NCBI GenBank assembly: GCA_037013685.1
Contig: CM072919.1
Span: 32,777,435 to 32,841,434, forward strand
DNA: 64,000 nucleotides
Reading direction: 5' to 3'
Source of the DNA: Acridotheres tristis
Lineage: Eukaryota; Chordata; Aves; Passeriformes; Sturnidae
Below, piece by piece: positions 1 to 12,795 of this stretch. Positions within the stretch are counted from its first letter, which is position 1; every line of letters starts with the position of its first letter. The position numbers were made by a program, and so were the translations under genes. Below the pieces are notes generated by a model, which saw only the letters and a program-made list of their open reading frames with translations, made no database searches and had not been told where the DNA came from.

Positions 1-924
1 ATTGAATGGAAATGGCAGTGGTGTGCCACTTCCACGGCGGTGTAGCCGTGAAGTGGCCCAGAGCAGCACAACAGCCTAATCCTGCTGCAGTGTCTACTCT
101 TTCTGGAAGACCCACGGAAAGCAGGCATGTCCTGCCCCACTCACCTGCATGAATCTCATGTGCCTTGGGGTCTGGGTGCCCGAGAGGGGGAGAGAAAGAT
201 GTTCTGGGAGCACTCATGAGGGCAGCAGCTGCCCTGGATTTTGTGCCTGAGAGCACACTGTTTTGTTGACAGCTGATAACCTTCCTGCTGCTTCTCCCCA
301 AAGGGCCGTTTGCTATAGCTGTGATTTCCTGGGTATGCTTTTTGGATAGTTCCCCAGATGGTGCTGATGGAGTGGGCAGGTGCCCTAGAACGAGGAGGCA
401 GCCTTGGGGCTGCAGTGTGGATCTGCTGGGGCTTTGCTCTGGGCCAGGGCTCTTCCCAGGGGCAGGAGACACTCGTATGTGGACTGTGGCTGTAGCAGCA
501 GCTGTTTGGAATTGCTCAGGCAGAAATTTGGAGCAGTTTGGAGGTGGGTGGTGATGGCAGCAGATCCAGAGGTTGTGATGCTGGGGTGGGTGTGAGGAGA
601 TAGATGTCAGGAGCAGGGAGGAAGCCAGAGGAACTGACAGCAGGCTGTGTGAGGAGTGGAAATTTGGAGGTAGGGGCTGGGGAAGAAAGATGTGCTGAGT
701 GCAGCAGGTGAGGGAATGAGGCCAGTGCCCCAGCAGGAGCAGAGAGACTCAGGATGGGCCTCTCTGTGTGCACCACAGCTCTGAATGTCATGAGAGTGGA
801 CTGAGCTAACCCCTGAGCAAGCTGGGTGCAGCTGCAGTGGAGAAACCTGTCACCAGCTCTGTGCTCTGTTAAAGATACTATTGCATAGAGGACAGAAGGA
901 CTAAGCCATTGCATTGTTCCTCCA
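1..924. other. Unassigned sequence at left edge
   Basis: More GC-balanced than most of the window, G-rich on the plus strand, with short overlapping open frames on both strands. I recognise no gene or repeat. It could be flank of the neighbouring LTR or intergenic DNA. Confidence 0.4.
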
Positions 925-1449
925 TGTCTTGGTTTAATCCCATCTGGCCACCAAACACCACACACAGCCAGTCACTCACTGCCCCACAAGGGGGCCTAGG
1001 GAGACAACCGGAAGGGTAAAACCTAGAAGACTCTTGGTTTGAGATAAAGAGAGCATAATATGGAAAGCAAAAGAAAATTTTAAAAGCGCATAAGCAAAAG
1101 AACCCCAAAGAATTAATTCATCCATGTGCAGGGAGATCTTCAGCCATCTCCAAGGGCCCCCTCATGCCTCACGGTGACTTGATGATAGAAATGCTGCCAC
1201 TCCAAACGTCTCTTCCTTCCTACTTCTTGTGCCCAGCTTTAAATACTGGATATCACATGGTCTGGAATATCCCTTTGGCCAGTTCTACCTCAACTTCCTC
1301 CCCAGCTTGGCAGTACAAAAAGCAGAAAAGCCCTGCTCAAGAATAACTAAAGTGTCTCTATTTTATCAACCCTGTGTGCAGCACAAACCCAAAACACAAT
1401 CCTAGTCTAGCTCCTGTGAAGAAAATTCACTCTATCCCAGTAGAAACCA
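925..1449 (-). mobile_element. Solo LTR, family A, inverted and decayed
   Basis: Reverse complement of the LTR type at 58278-58831. Read on the minus strand it starts TGGTTTCTACTGGGATAGAG, continues with GAATTTTCTTCACAGGAGCT and GGTTTGTGCTGCACACA, and ends GGGATTAAACCAAGACA. About 525 bases. No flanking retroviral genes and no clear target-site duplication are seen. Confidence 0.85.
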
Positions 1450-2194
1450 GCAGGCCCCAGCTCAACTCAAGCCATGCACCACAGAGGCTGGCTGCTGGGC
1501 CATGCTACCCTGTGTCCCTTTGCAGGCAAATTTCAGAGACTCAAACTCCTCCTGCCAACTTTCCCCCCACAGGGCCCCTTGTGCTCTTCTGTGTTGGGCC
1601 ACCCCCAGGACACAGCTTGCCAATGCATCCCCAGCCCTTCCAGAGGGGAATGGCACCTGCAGAGCAGCACCCCACACCTTGCTGCTGCTCCTTCCATCAA
1701 TGCTGCCTGCTGCTCCATGCACTGGACCACCTCACTGCCCAGTGAGACCCAGCAAGTCCTGCTGGTGACACACTACTCAGCAGCTTTGGGAAATCAGTCT
1801 TAGAAATCTGTGCCCTCAGTACCCCACCATACTGCCATTTGTTTTCTTCCCCAAACTGATTATAGTTTCAGAGAAGGATTACTTAAAGAAAGATGGCATA
1901 AGCTTTTTAAATCCATTAACCAAATAGTTAAAGCATAAACATCTTTGCAAAACTACAGCACACTTTTTCTTAAAGTAATTTTTAAACCACAGCAGCAGCA
2001 TATCCAGCGTCTGGGCGGTTCCTGAAAGCCTTTCCAAAGTCAGGGGAGGTTTTGCTATCCTCAGTCAGAAAGCAAGGGGGCAGCAACCTCCAGTTTAAGA
2101 GTGAGTTAAGTACCCGGGAAAATCATGACGCGGTCTGTGCCCAGCAGCAAATGTCTGTCTGTATTAAAAAGGAATTGCCAGAACAAAATTCCCT
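1450..2194. other. Unassigned sequence beside the LTR
   Basis: 1450-1800 is C-rich and open in several overlapping frames, which reflects composition more than coding. 1800-2194 is AT-rich. No recognised family. Confidence 0.4.
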
Positions 2195-2212
2195 GTTTTA
2201 GTAGCATGGTAC

Positions 2213-2218
2213 TTTATT
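2213..2218 (-). promoter_or_regulatory. Candidate poly(A) signal, distal
   Basis: AATAAA on the minus strand followed 15-25 bases later by CTACTAAAACA and then a U-rich stretch (TTTTGTTCTGG), a good cleavage-site arrangement. It would end either a very long DGKQ 3' UTR or another minus-strand transcript. Confidence 0.35.
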
Positions 2219-5200
2219 GACACTGCTTCATTTTTGTGCCAACACTCATAAAACTTGGCAGACATCTGGAAGGATGTTTATAATTAACAGAAACTCAAGC
2301 AATTCCCTCTAACAGGCAGATACAACTGAGATCTTGGACAGGTAAAGTTTATGACCAGAACTGCTGACACACTGTAGTTACAAACTTTAAAAGCCTTAAA
2401 AAAAATCCTCAAAAGGTTCACTTGTAACCCAAGAAGCCTGGAAAAGGTGTTAAATGTTTCTACAGGAGAGCAAATACGACAAGTCATTGTAGATAGCAGT
2501 AATACAGGAGTGACGAGTCCTGTTATGGGAATGGCTGATGAGGAGCTAGAAAGAGGAGGTGCCAGCAGGCACCAAAGACTGGGAAGATGAACTGGGAGAG
2601 TGCAGAAGAAAAATGTGCCACCCAGTCAACTGAAGCAGTCTCTTTTCCTGTAACAGTTCTGATGGAGTATCTTCAATTCTGGCATGTCCTAGATGAGTAC
2701 CATTTCCACACTGTTGTTGCAGACATGCTGAGACTCTGTCAGATGGTGACCTCAGCCTCCATAAGTTTTTTCTGTACTGGTGATGTTCGGGTTTGCTTGT
2801 GGCTTATGAGATTCAGAGTCAGTCATAGAAGACGTGCTCTCAGTTCTGCTTCATATTTTACTGGGGAGGCTGCTGGATCAGAAGACACCAAGCCATTCCT
2901 GTGTGACACAAAAATGGGAGCAGGACCTCCGATGCAAGGCTGTTTAGTGAACATATGACTGGATAAATTTTTTTCAGCTTAACCAGTTTGAAGAAGGACT
3001 GGCAAGATCCACATGTCCTTGCTGCTGAGAATGTTTTGTGCCTTATAAGCTGCCTGTGCTTTGGCAATTGCAGGAGGGAAAGCTTTGAGCCAGGAGGTAC
3101 TGACCTCAAAACAGCGTGCAAATGAGTGGAGTTGTGAGCAGCATCCCCAGAAATCCTGGACTGACAGCACCCTCATAGTTATGGCACAGACTCGAGGGCA
3201 CTGTTCCAGCAGAGGTGCCACTGCTTGCCTGTGAGTGGCTAAATGTGGTACACGATCACTGATTAACAGCACAGGTTGGCTGAGAGAAGCCCTGAAGGTG
3301 ACAGAGCTTGTCCCTGCTTCGTTTTGGTGTGGAGCGAGGTGTTGTCTGTGTGCAGTTTCACTGTGTGGTTTTCTGATGCCTACCCTGCCCCTGCCCCTGA
3401 TTACAAGGGCCCTGCATTAAGTCAGCAGGCTTCTGGTCAGAGCACTTGTCTGGGCAGATTCCGTGCCTCATCCGTGCATGCTGTTCCACCTCTCTAACCT
3501 GTCTATATAACCATTTTGTTGTTCTTTGTTTTTCCCTCCCTCCCTCTCTTTCTGTGATTCCCTAGTAGACTTTTAGTTTAGATTTCTTGGTTTCTAGAAC
3601 CTGAAAGCCAGATCCTGGATAGACCAAGAGAGTATGGTGCCAGCTAAAAGAGAAGTCTGGGGAAATTGTGAGAGACAGAGATTCATTCAGGAGTGAATGT
3701 TGAGCCTCATTAGTTGATGAGGAGGTACAGGTTTGACCCATTTGCATTACTCATGTCAAGGCTGCTTGTCTGTATGTGGGCACTTGCATAGGCACTGCTC
3801 TGTGTCCATGGCTTTGCTTTCAAGATGCTGACACCACCACCGCTGTGTGATCCATCATTTGGTTATTGGACCTGGCAGGAGGGATCGCAGGTGTTACACT
3901 TGTTCACAACAAGAAAGCATCTGTTTTAGGGCCCAAACCTGCCATCTGGTAATCAATTTGTGTCCAAAATTATTCCATTACCCTTAAATTTAATTTCCTT
4001 GTGACTTAATTATTTACCTAAAAGGTTGATTTTTGTTTAGCTGTGCTTCAAAGAATATTGTCTAACTGGTGGCTAAATCCACACTGAAGTTAAGCTGGGA
4101 TTTATCATGGCCTAACCCATGTTTCCCATTCTCAGACACCAGTTCCCCTTGATGAGAAAGTGGTATAGCCAGATTGCAAGGCACAGCCCTGTATGGGCAG
4201 GGAGGGACTGGCAGTTGTCTACTCTTGCTGTTCTGTCAGCCCAGAGGAGGGCAGGGGTAAAAATTTATTTCTGGTTTGGATATTTTGTAGTTTGTTTTTT
4301 TTTCTTTTCTCTCTTTGAAGGTCAGTGGTTTTTTTGCTTCCCCTCTTTTCCCATAACTGTAGCCTCAGAGCTTTTCCATGTATGGTTTTTAAATGTAACT
4401 GTAGTTGCTTCAGAGCTTGTTGATTTGCAGTCCAGCAAGGAACAGCAAGGTTTGTCCAGAGGTGTTGGGGTACAACGAAGGCCTCCTCAGTTCTGCAGTC
4501 AGCTGTTGAACAGAGTAGGGAGAACCAATTGCTCATTGCCAGAGGCAAGGTTACTGCAGCAGGGACATCCCAAGTGCAGGTGTCCAGCTGATGGGCACTC
4601 CCGTCCCAGCCATGAAAGGCAGAGCTTAACCTCCAAGAAGGGGTGAGCTGTCCATTCATAGTGGGTCAGTTTCCCCCCTGGGCCTGGCTCACTGGACAGG
4701 CCTTCCACTTGTCACAGCTGAGTCTCCCCAAGGCAAGGTCCATGAGTTGTGCAGGCCAGGTCCACCACTGCTCACCTGAGCCAAGCACAAGGCTATGTGT
4801 GGGCCTGTTACCCACAGCCTGAAAACATCAGGTCATGTGTTTTGAGAGAAGTGCAAATAAGGGCAAGGAATTGTAAAAAAATACCTTGGAAAATCTGGAT
4901 CATCATTAAAGTAACCCAAAACACCAGAAATGCTTAATACCCTGTGGTGCTATCACAGAAAGGCTTTACCAATTACAGTGCTATCCACAGAAATAAGGGT
5001 TCTAGAGGCGCTTGAATGTTGCAGGGATCAAACTTGGATGTCGTCTCACAAATGAAAACATATGAAATCACACTATTAGAACAGAGCCACCCTTTCACAG
5101 AGCATGACCCAATCTCAAACAGCAAGGCTACCGAATTCCTATAAAAGCAGTGCCCAGCTGAGATAAAGTATGTTTGTTTCTGCAAAAGTGTATTCCACTA

Positions 5201-8200
5201 TTTTTAAAGCATAACTACTTCACAAGCATCCAGGGTAGAAGAGATGTTGTATTTTTCACAGCACATTCTAGTTACAGATCTCTGAAACTTGTAAATAATA
5301 CTTAGAATACAGTATTGCATATTGGCGCAAAATGTACAAACACAAAACATGTATTGCAAAATATACACAGAATTTTCTAAAAACAGAACCCAAGGATGAA
5401 TAGATGTTTAAATATAAGAGAAAAGTCCATCTTTTATAAATTATTTTTTAAAAATCTATTAGTACACTAGGTATGTTGTTTGTAGACAAGTTACCACAAT
5501 ACAGTGACATGTCTCATTTCCTCATTTCCAAGGCAGACACTGAGAAACAAGTTACATAATTAAAAGCTGGTTTTTAAGACCAATCTGCAAGTAGATGTGT
5601 GATAACACATTACTGGTTTGAGGCACAGAGTGTGGAAACCATTTTCAGCCAGTTTAATGCTTATACTTAGGCTTTTTTTTCCTGAGAATTAGGCAGATGC
5701 ACAAAGAATAAGCACTAGACAATAACTTGTCAGCTTACATTAGTTTATTGGGTCAGGATTATTTTATTACTGATGTATTAGAACATTCACAAGAAATGCT
5801 ATGAGACACCTTAAGAGTATCTTGATAATAAAACAGCATTCATACAACTGTGTTAATTGGATGATTTAAATAACCCAGAAGTGAAAAAGTTATTTAAGCA
5901 ATAGCTAAGTTATAGTTTGAGAAGAATTAAGATGTCATTCGTAAGTAGGAGAGACACTGAAATCTATAATAAATTACAAACTCTAATGCTTTGCATTCAA
6001 AGCAGAGATGTTGTCTTCCAATATTCAGAACTTGTAGCTTCAAGATACTGATTGCTGCTAGCTACACCATTGCTAACTAAACTATCACAAGGATAACTTG
6101 CTTTGGGCATGTTTGGAATGCTAGAGTTATACAGCTATTGCTATGCTACAAATCCCCAAATTTTGCTTTAAAATAGCAGTGAAGGCTTTATAAGCACCCA
6201 AAATTACACAATAAATACTCAGTAATACTTCAAGCACCTCTTGCTACCCAGTTTGGCATTATAAGCAGCACTAAGAAATGGATGCCATGGTGAGACAACA
6301 TGATAGTAGTTTGACTCGGGCAATCTTGATTTGTGCCTGCCTGCCTTCAGAAAGCAAAAGAGCTTGTGTGGCCCACTCTGTCATGGTGAGAGAGGACTGT
6401 AAGTGCCCGACAGTCACCAGACTTATAACCTTTCTGCAGTCAAGCACAAGGGCAGGCTCTCTGCTCTTCAACCTGCAGTGATCTGTATGGGGGAGAAGCT
6501 CTGCCTTGTATGGCTGATGTTTATATTGGGAGTTGCTGTCAGAGGTGTAATAGGGCATATGCACAACATAAATGAAGCCATATCTTCTGAAATCAGGTTG
6601 TCCCCTAAATAACACACTTGACCAGTGCAGAGTGACATGCTAAATGGCTATGCTGCCAGGAGAGCTCAGAGGGATAACTACACCAGTAACACTGCTCTAT
6701 TAAAAAATACTTTGCTTTGGGATTAATCTTTAATATCTACAAATGTTTATTTCAAGACTTCAACTTTTTCAGCACTGATCTGCTATAAAACGTTCTCATA
6801 AATTATCTTCACAAAAAATAGTCACTCTTCCAGAAAACAAGTTCAACACAACACACTTTTATCAGTACAAATTCTGCCCTGTAAGTCCATGGCAGAGAAG
6901 CCATAACCCACAGTGAAATCTCTCAAATGCAACATAACCAGGACTCTAAAACCAGAAGGGAACTATTCCATTAATTACCATGGTAAGCAGAAACAATGCT
7001 TCCAAAACACACAGAGTGCACTGTTTCAGTGGACATGCATGGGTTTACAATCAATAGTCACTGTCTTGTAAACATTGAAACTGCCGCTCTAACTGCAGGT
7101 TAAGGTTAGTTGCATTCATTTCACTACACTCCACATATACAATGCCTGCACTGCTAAAGATAAAACAAAACAAAACCATTAAATAGCAAAAGGAATGAAG
7201 GCTTTGGGCTGGATGTCTCCTGCAACTAAGCGTCAAATCAGTAAGTGTTGACATTATAAATAAAACTTGAACATTATTTTATGCATTATAGAAGCAGTCT
7301 AGTAAAATCTAAAACTTAGAATAGCAGCAAATTTGCTCAAAAACGTACACGAACTTTCAGTCAGTCAGCTATAAAATACATTCTGCAATGTGAGAAGCCA
7401 TCTCTATCCCCAAACAGGCTTTCAAGGACAACACAGTGTTAGACATGGATGGGGATCAGGAACACTGTAGCCAGAGAAACTCTTAAACAATTGTATTCTA
7501 CAAACTTGTTCTCTTTGTTATCTGAAAGTGCATCTTTGTATCTGTAGAATCATCCCCATATTTACAAAAAAAGTACAAACATTGCAATTTTGCCACACCC
7601 TAAGCCTATCTAACCTGTATTTTCTGTTAAGTGCAAAAAGTATAATGAATTTATATATATTCTGATGCGTATAAGTTTGAAGGCTGAAAATGAGGCAACG
7701 TTGTCACCGGTGAATCCAACGCAATTCAGTAGTTGTCAAATCTTTGCTGCACAGCTGTTAAGGTGGCTAAAGTAGAAATTAAAGAATAGCCTAAGCCAAA
7801 CTGACAGAGCAGCATTCAGAGCAGGAACTCCATTCCCCCACTCTCTGCACACATTCACCAGCACGTGCTCATACCATCATTACCAGTTTGGGTACAGAGC
7901 TAGGCCCAAAGTGCAGGAGGGTAGCCTGGCAGAAAGAGGAAGATGTACAGTCACTCTGAAGGTGGAAAGGAAGACTTACGGGGTGCAGACTGAAAAGAGT
8001 ATCTACTGCCAGTGCACAACTCCAAAGAGCCACCAATACTCATGCTGGAATATGGACTGGAGACTATGCAAGACAGAGCATACCTATAGCCAGTACATTA
8101 TTAAATACATATCCAACCAAATCTGTTGTGTCTTCAAAGTAAGCTCTTTTCAAGTGTCACAACAGCTCCTCTTACCTCCTCTCTGTAAAAAGAGGTTTCA

Positions 8201-11200
8201 CTTGATAATGATGTTTATATGCCAACAGACTGCTACAGAATCACATGCATGCATAAATGCTGAGCAATTCGAAACAGCTGATATTCAGATCAAGCATATT
8301 ATTTGCTCTAAAGAAATGAAATCAGTACAGTATTTCTAAGAGGGTAACTGTGAAGATTAACAACAATTGTCTGTAACAGTTCATTTAGTTTTGTTCCTTA
8401 GTAAAGTCTTGCAGTGACAGCTTCTTCCTAGTTTTTAAATGCTACAATAGCCATTGCCATTGGTTTTAGACACACAAATACTTGACTAAAATCTAGAAAC
8501 AGCAAGCAGACCTGAAACTGCATACATGCAGAGGCCGTACTCTAAACACAGTTATGCTTTCACTGTATTGCCATCACGTCTTGTTGGAAAGTTCAAGTCC
8601 TGCCTCATGTCCAAAACCGGTGAGACAAACATCCAGAAGTGAGTGCTATCAGAATGCTGTGACAGGACAAAAGCTGTTTAATTAGGCACTGTGTAAGGAA
8701 ATACAATAAGGCTTAAAGGGTGTGTGCACATGTATGTACACATAAACAAAAGGCTTTTGGCAAAATAACTGGTTCACCTAAATATCAATGCAGTGAAAAC
8801 ATCAGCAATTTAAACTGTACAAATCAAGGGTAAAAGCCATGGGGGGAAAAAGCAGCAAATTTTCTGAAGAAGCACCCGTATCTCAGGGATGAGCTTTTGA
8901 ATTTTGGTTCTACTAATTCAAAGCAGAGGTAACGTGTTTATCCATCAAAATAGATTTTAACCAGCTGACCACCTGCACTAATCTGCCACTTTGGGGTATT
9001 TGAAATGAACCAGGGTTTTCAGGACCTTTATCTCCCCAGTGCTGGCAATGCCTAAGTAGGACACTAGGAAAAGGTCAGGAGAGTGTACCTCAGCAGGAGA
9101 GATGCTAGTTGTGCTACTAGTGCCTGCCATGATTTGTAGTCAAGGCAAAAAGGCAGTGGAGTGAGGATGAAGGAGTGTGCTCAGGATAGCAAAAAGTCTG
9201 CAGCCTCTCCCTGTTCAGTTACAGCTCCTGGTCCTGTGTCCCTGATGTTACTTAACACTTGTCTTGACAGAACTGAGCCTCTTCCCCCAACACTTTTGTT
9301 GCTGCATTATTTGAAGGACTTGGCCATGTGACCACTAGGTTCTCATACAATACTACTCAGTCAGTATGGAGAATCATCTATCTGCCCACTGTCACATAAA
9401 TTATACTGCATTGTTATGTTCAGTGGAAAGGCTAAATCTAAATGTTTCATGTTAACTGCAAAGAGTTATCCCCTCCCTTCATGCCGGCCATGCATACCAA
9501 GGAAGAAAATACTAGGTCTTCTCAGACACCATATGCAATGAAAACGTGAGAAAAAAGATACGCACACACATACATGTATTCTTGATATAATGGCCTTCAC
9601 AGAACCTGAAACTAGGACATCTTAATAGAGGGGTTAATGAGCGAGTTTTTCCTTTTAGAAGCTTTGCAGGGGGTTTCCTATCTCAGCTGAAGTCTGTTTT
9701 GTCATCAAAACACATTAAGCAGCATCTTTTGATGCACAGTGTGTTTTGATACAAAGTGTGTTTTTCTTAAGCTATGTTTTCATTTCAGTGTGGCATTCAT
9801 CTGCTCAAATATATAGCATTTGGTTTCTGGAAAAAAAAGAAAAGGGAAAGAAAAACAAAACTCAAAGCCTTCTTGTCCTCTACCAGGACCCCCTCTGGAA
9901 GAGATTACACTTATATTTCAGTGTCACCTTGCTACCATGATACTATCCCAAAACAGGCTTGTACAGAGTTCCAGGGATGGGAAATCTCCAGGAAGAATAT
10001 GCCACAGTAAGGGACCCTCTGATTAAAATATTATGACCTGTGAGTTTCATGTTGTTTTAGGCAGCAGATACAGAGCAAAAGGAGAGACAGCCAGGTCCTT
10101 AACAAGCAAAGAACTTGAAACACTGTCAGCTATGTACTGCAGGATTATATATGCCTGGAAAAATAGTAAGACAGGGTTATTTATTTGGGCTGCAGAAGAC
10201 AGATAGTACCAGCAATATTAAAATTTATGCATGTTTTCTGTAACAAAAAGCCCAGCTTCCCTTACTGAGTCAGCAACTGGAAAGTAGACCATGCATTCTT
10301 TCTCCTGTCCCAAAGATCCAAAGCAGTTTCTCTGTCTTTCTGGACAATTATGAAACAGCAGCCTATTCCAGATTTCCTCTCTAGTTTGTGAGCTTCATTC
10401 AGAGAGTACACACCCTGAAATGCAACACTTGATCCTCCCTACTTGTAATGCTGGTACCAGGATTCCAGAAGAGGTCAAGCTAATCCCTCATGCCCAGGTT
10501 CTAAAGAAGACAATCCTGTGTTTAATGCTCAGGAGGACAAGGCTTTTAGCTCTGTACTACCCAAACTATTTCCTTCATAGCATGAATCCAGTTTTCATGT
10601 TGAATAAAAGTTAAGCTGTAGTCCACACTGTGGGACGTGAAGAACGTCCCCAAATTTAAATTAAGAATTTAAACAATTAAGAGGTTTCACTGAAAACAGA
10701 AATCATTCCTCCCACTGCATCTCTAACAGAAAACTGAGAAGGAGAAGCTTCCAGCATCTGCCATTTTTCTATAGCTGTTTTGTCTCTATAGCTTTATCTG
10801 CATCATTCTGTTACTATAGATGACATTCACACCCTTGTTGCACCATGACTGGAAAGTAGAAAGCACATGTAATGATCAGCTGTTGCTGAAGCTGGCACAG
10901 TGCTCAGAGTACACACTCGTCAAGAAGACCCAGCAAGAACTGCCTTAGCACGTAACTGGCTCCATCACTAAACAGCTTTTCTGCATTTCAAAGTTACACT
11001 TAAGTCCCCTGAAGCAGCTAGAGATGTTTTTCTAGACACACTGGCAAGAGGAATGCTCCTAAAGTTGACACTCAAGTGATGAACTCATGCTACCCACAGC
11101 TGAAATAATTATTACTGTGCAACAGAGGACAAATAAGCCCATCACATGGCTAAGTGGGCTCTAGCCAACATGGCTTAAGCAACTCCAAGTAGCAGATGCA

Positions 11201-11970
11201 TACCAGTGGCAAAACCTCACAGACCCACCCTCTGCCCTCAAGTGGCTCACAGAGCCCTTTGTGCATGATGTTGACCAAAAGTAAAAGGTTCAGTTCCTGG
11301 GTAGTCATGGTGAGATGAGACAGCAGAGATGTGAGTGAAGAACAACATGACTACAGCTATGGATAGCAGATACAGATAGCAAATGGCAGGACCAGCACAG
11401 CTGCTCCAGTGCCCAGTCTCCAGCATGAAACTGTACAAGTGCTGGATCCCCACACTTTCAGCAGATGGGTAAACACAAAGAGGTGGTCTTGGCCTCACAG
11501 GAACTGACAGAGAAACAGCCTCTGAAGAGCATACACTCATCCAAATGAGAAAAGACAGTCACTGTCTCCCTGAGCCCACACCTAATAACACCCACAAAGT
11601 CTTGAGAAGCCTGACGAGGTAAGTGAATTTTCATAATGCCTCTTGCATTCCCAGTTGTTTGAAACCTAGAGCATGTTACATGCATACTACAGGCTTCAAT
11701 AGCTGCTAAGTCTCCTTAGCAAAGCTATGCTGTACAACAGTTCAGCTCTAACATATGACTATGTTAATTTACTTAATTGAAGACTAAGAGGTACTTTTAA
11801 GCTAATTAACGATGATTCTTGAGCTTGCTGTTATAAAACAGTGCAAATTCATGAAAATTATTTTTTACACAAGTAAAGTCAAGACAAAAATGTCTGGTGT
11901 CAAAAATAATGGTTTCAGTGAGAAAAGAATTGGTATAACATACTCCTGCCTTGGGTATTCTTGTTCCTTT

Positions 11971-11976
11971 TTTATT
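11971..11976 (-). promoter_or_regulatory. Candidate DGKQ poly(A) signal, proximal
   Basis: AATAAA on the minus strand, first clear one after the DGKQ stop codon. Position alone supports it. Confidence 0.35.
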
Positions 11977-12696
11977 TTGAGAATTGTAGCTGATTAAATT
12001 CAAATGCCTTTTAAAACAGGCTTTAGCTGAATAATGAGAAACTAAGCTACAGTTGAAAAATTGCTCTACAGGCTGTTTCCCCTTCATTCATGCTGTCCAA
12101 ATACTGTTGAAGTAAATGCTCTGAAATATTTTGACTCAACAATTCTAGCACTTTCTGTCTTCCAGTGCACTGGGATCCTTTTACAGAAATAATCTCTCCT
12201 GTGTTTTGTGTTTTTCTCTTTACAGTTGTACTGTTTCAGCTGTGCTATTTGGACTGATCTAAGGAGTTGTCAGAAGCTCATGTTTTTGCCTTTTGTTTGG
12301 TTAGGATGCTATTGTGAGCATTAATTTAAAGAACACATTTTCAGTTATAGAACAATTAAAAAAATTATCTATGGAATGATCTTCTTTAAGAATGAACTGG
12401 GAGGAAGTAAGGATTCTTTGTGAAGGCAAATGCAGAAATCTCAGCATATTGGAATCTCTGTGTGGCTTACAGAAAAGCAAACTCAAGTAAACATTTCAGA
12501 TGAGAGAGGTGGTACATAATAGTTATTTGTGGCAATGAGGTACTTTCTTTGAAAGACAAAGAAGAACCCAGTACTATCAAAATGTAATGAAAGGCACGCT
12601 CATAGGCCTCATAGGCAACACTCTTCATAATTTGTCTGCACTTGGTTTTACTGGATCAGGGTGGTATTTATCATAGGTGTGAACACAGGTCTCCCC

Positions 12697-12795
12697 TTAG
12701 CGTCCTCCTTCAGAAGCTGACATATTATCCACTTTCATCTCTTTCAGGTTTCCAGTTTTTTTCTGCTTCTGCTTGGATTTTTTCAACATATGGAC
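12697..12795 (-). CDS. DGKQ: DGKQ last coding exon, C-terminal tail (residues 791-822, stop TAA)
   Basis: 99 coding bases giving [20 protein letters not shown] then [12 protein letters not shown] and TAA at 12697-12699. VHML(K/R)K-KQK is the conserved start of the theta tail, and the basic Lys cluster follows. The rest differs from mammals and is short, which is usual for this tail. The acceptor TTCAATTCTAG is normal. The 3' untranslated part continues below 12697 for an unknown distance. Confidence 0.96.
   Translation of the reverse strand, partial: VHMLKKSKQKQKKTGNLKEMKVDNMSASEGGR

Larger units (their letters stand above)
2195..12696 (-). other. Region downstream of DGKQ: 3' UTR of unknown length plus intergenic sequence
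   Basis: 10.5 kb, AT-rich, with no recognisable CR1 or LTR and no coding exon I can support. Minus-strand AATAAA signals occur at 11971-11976 (about 720 bases after the stop), 5763-5768, 5744-5749 and 2213-2218. The part at about 5200-8900 has a UTR-like texture on the minus strand (U-rich runs, UGUACAUUUU-type words). I could not find the neighbouring gene expected from mammalian synteny (TMEM175). A plus-strand AATAAA occurs at 10603-10608. Confidence 0.45.

Noticed and set aside
516..965. 149-residue minus-strand open frame at the left edge
   Set aside because: Compositional open frame running into an LTR; no domain or homologue recognised.
4119..4659. Overlapping 175- and 146-residue frames on opposite strands
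   Set aside because: Both frames cover the same bases; neither shows a recognisable domain or splice context.
1..12696. TMEM175, the neighbour expected from mammalian synteny
   Set aside because: No potassium-channel-like exon was found on either strand, so I do not report it.
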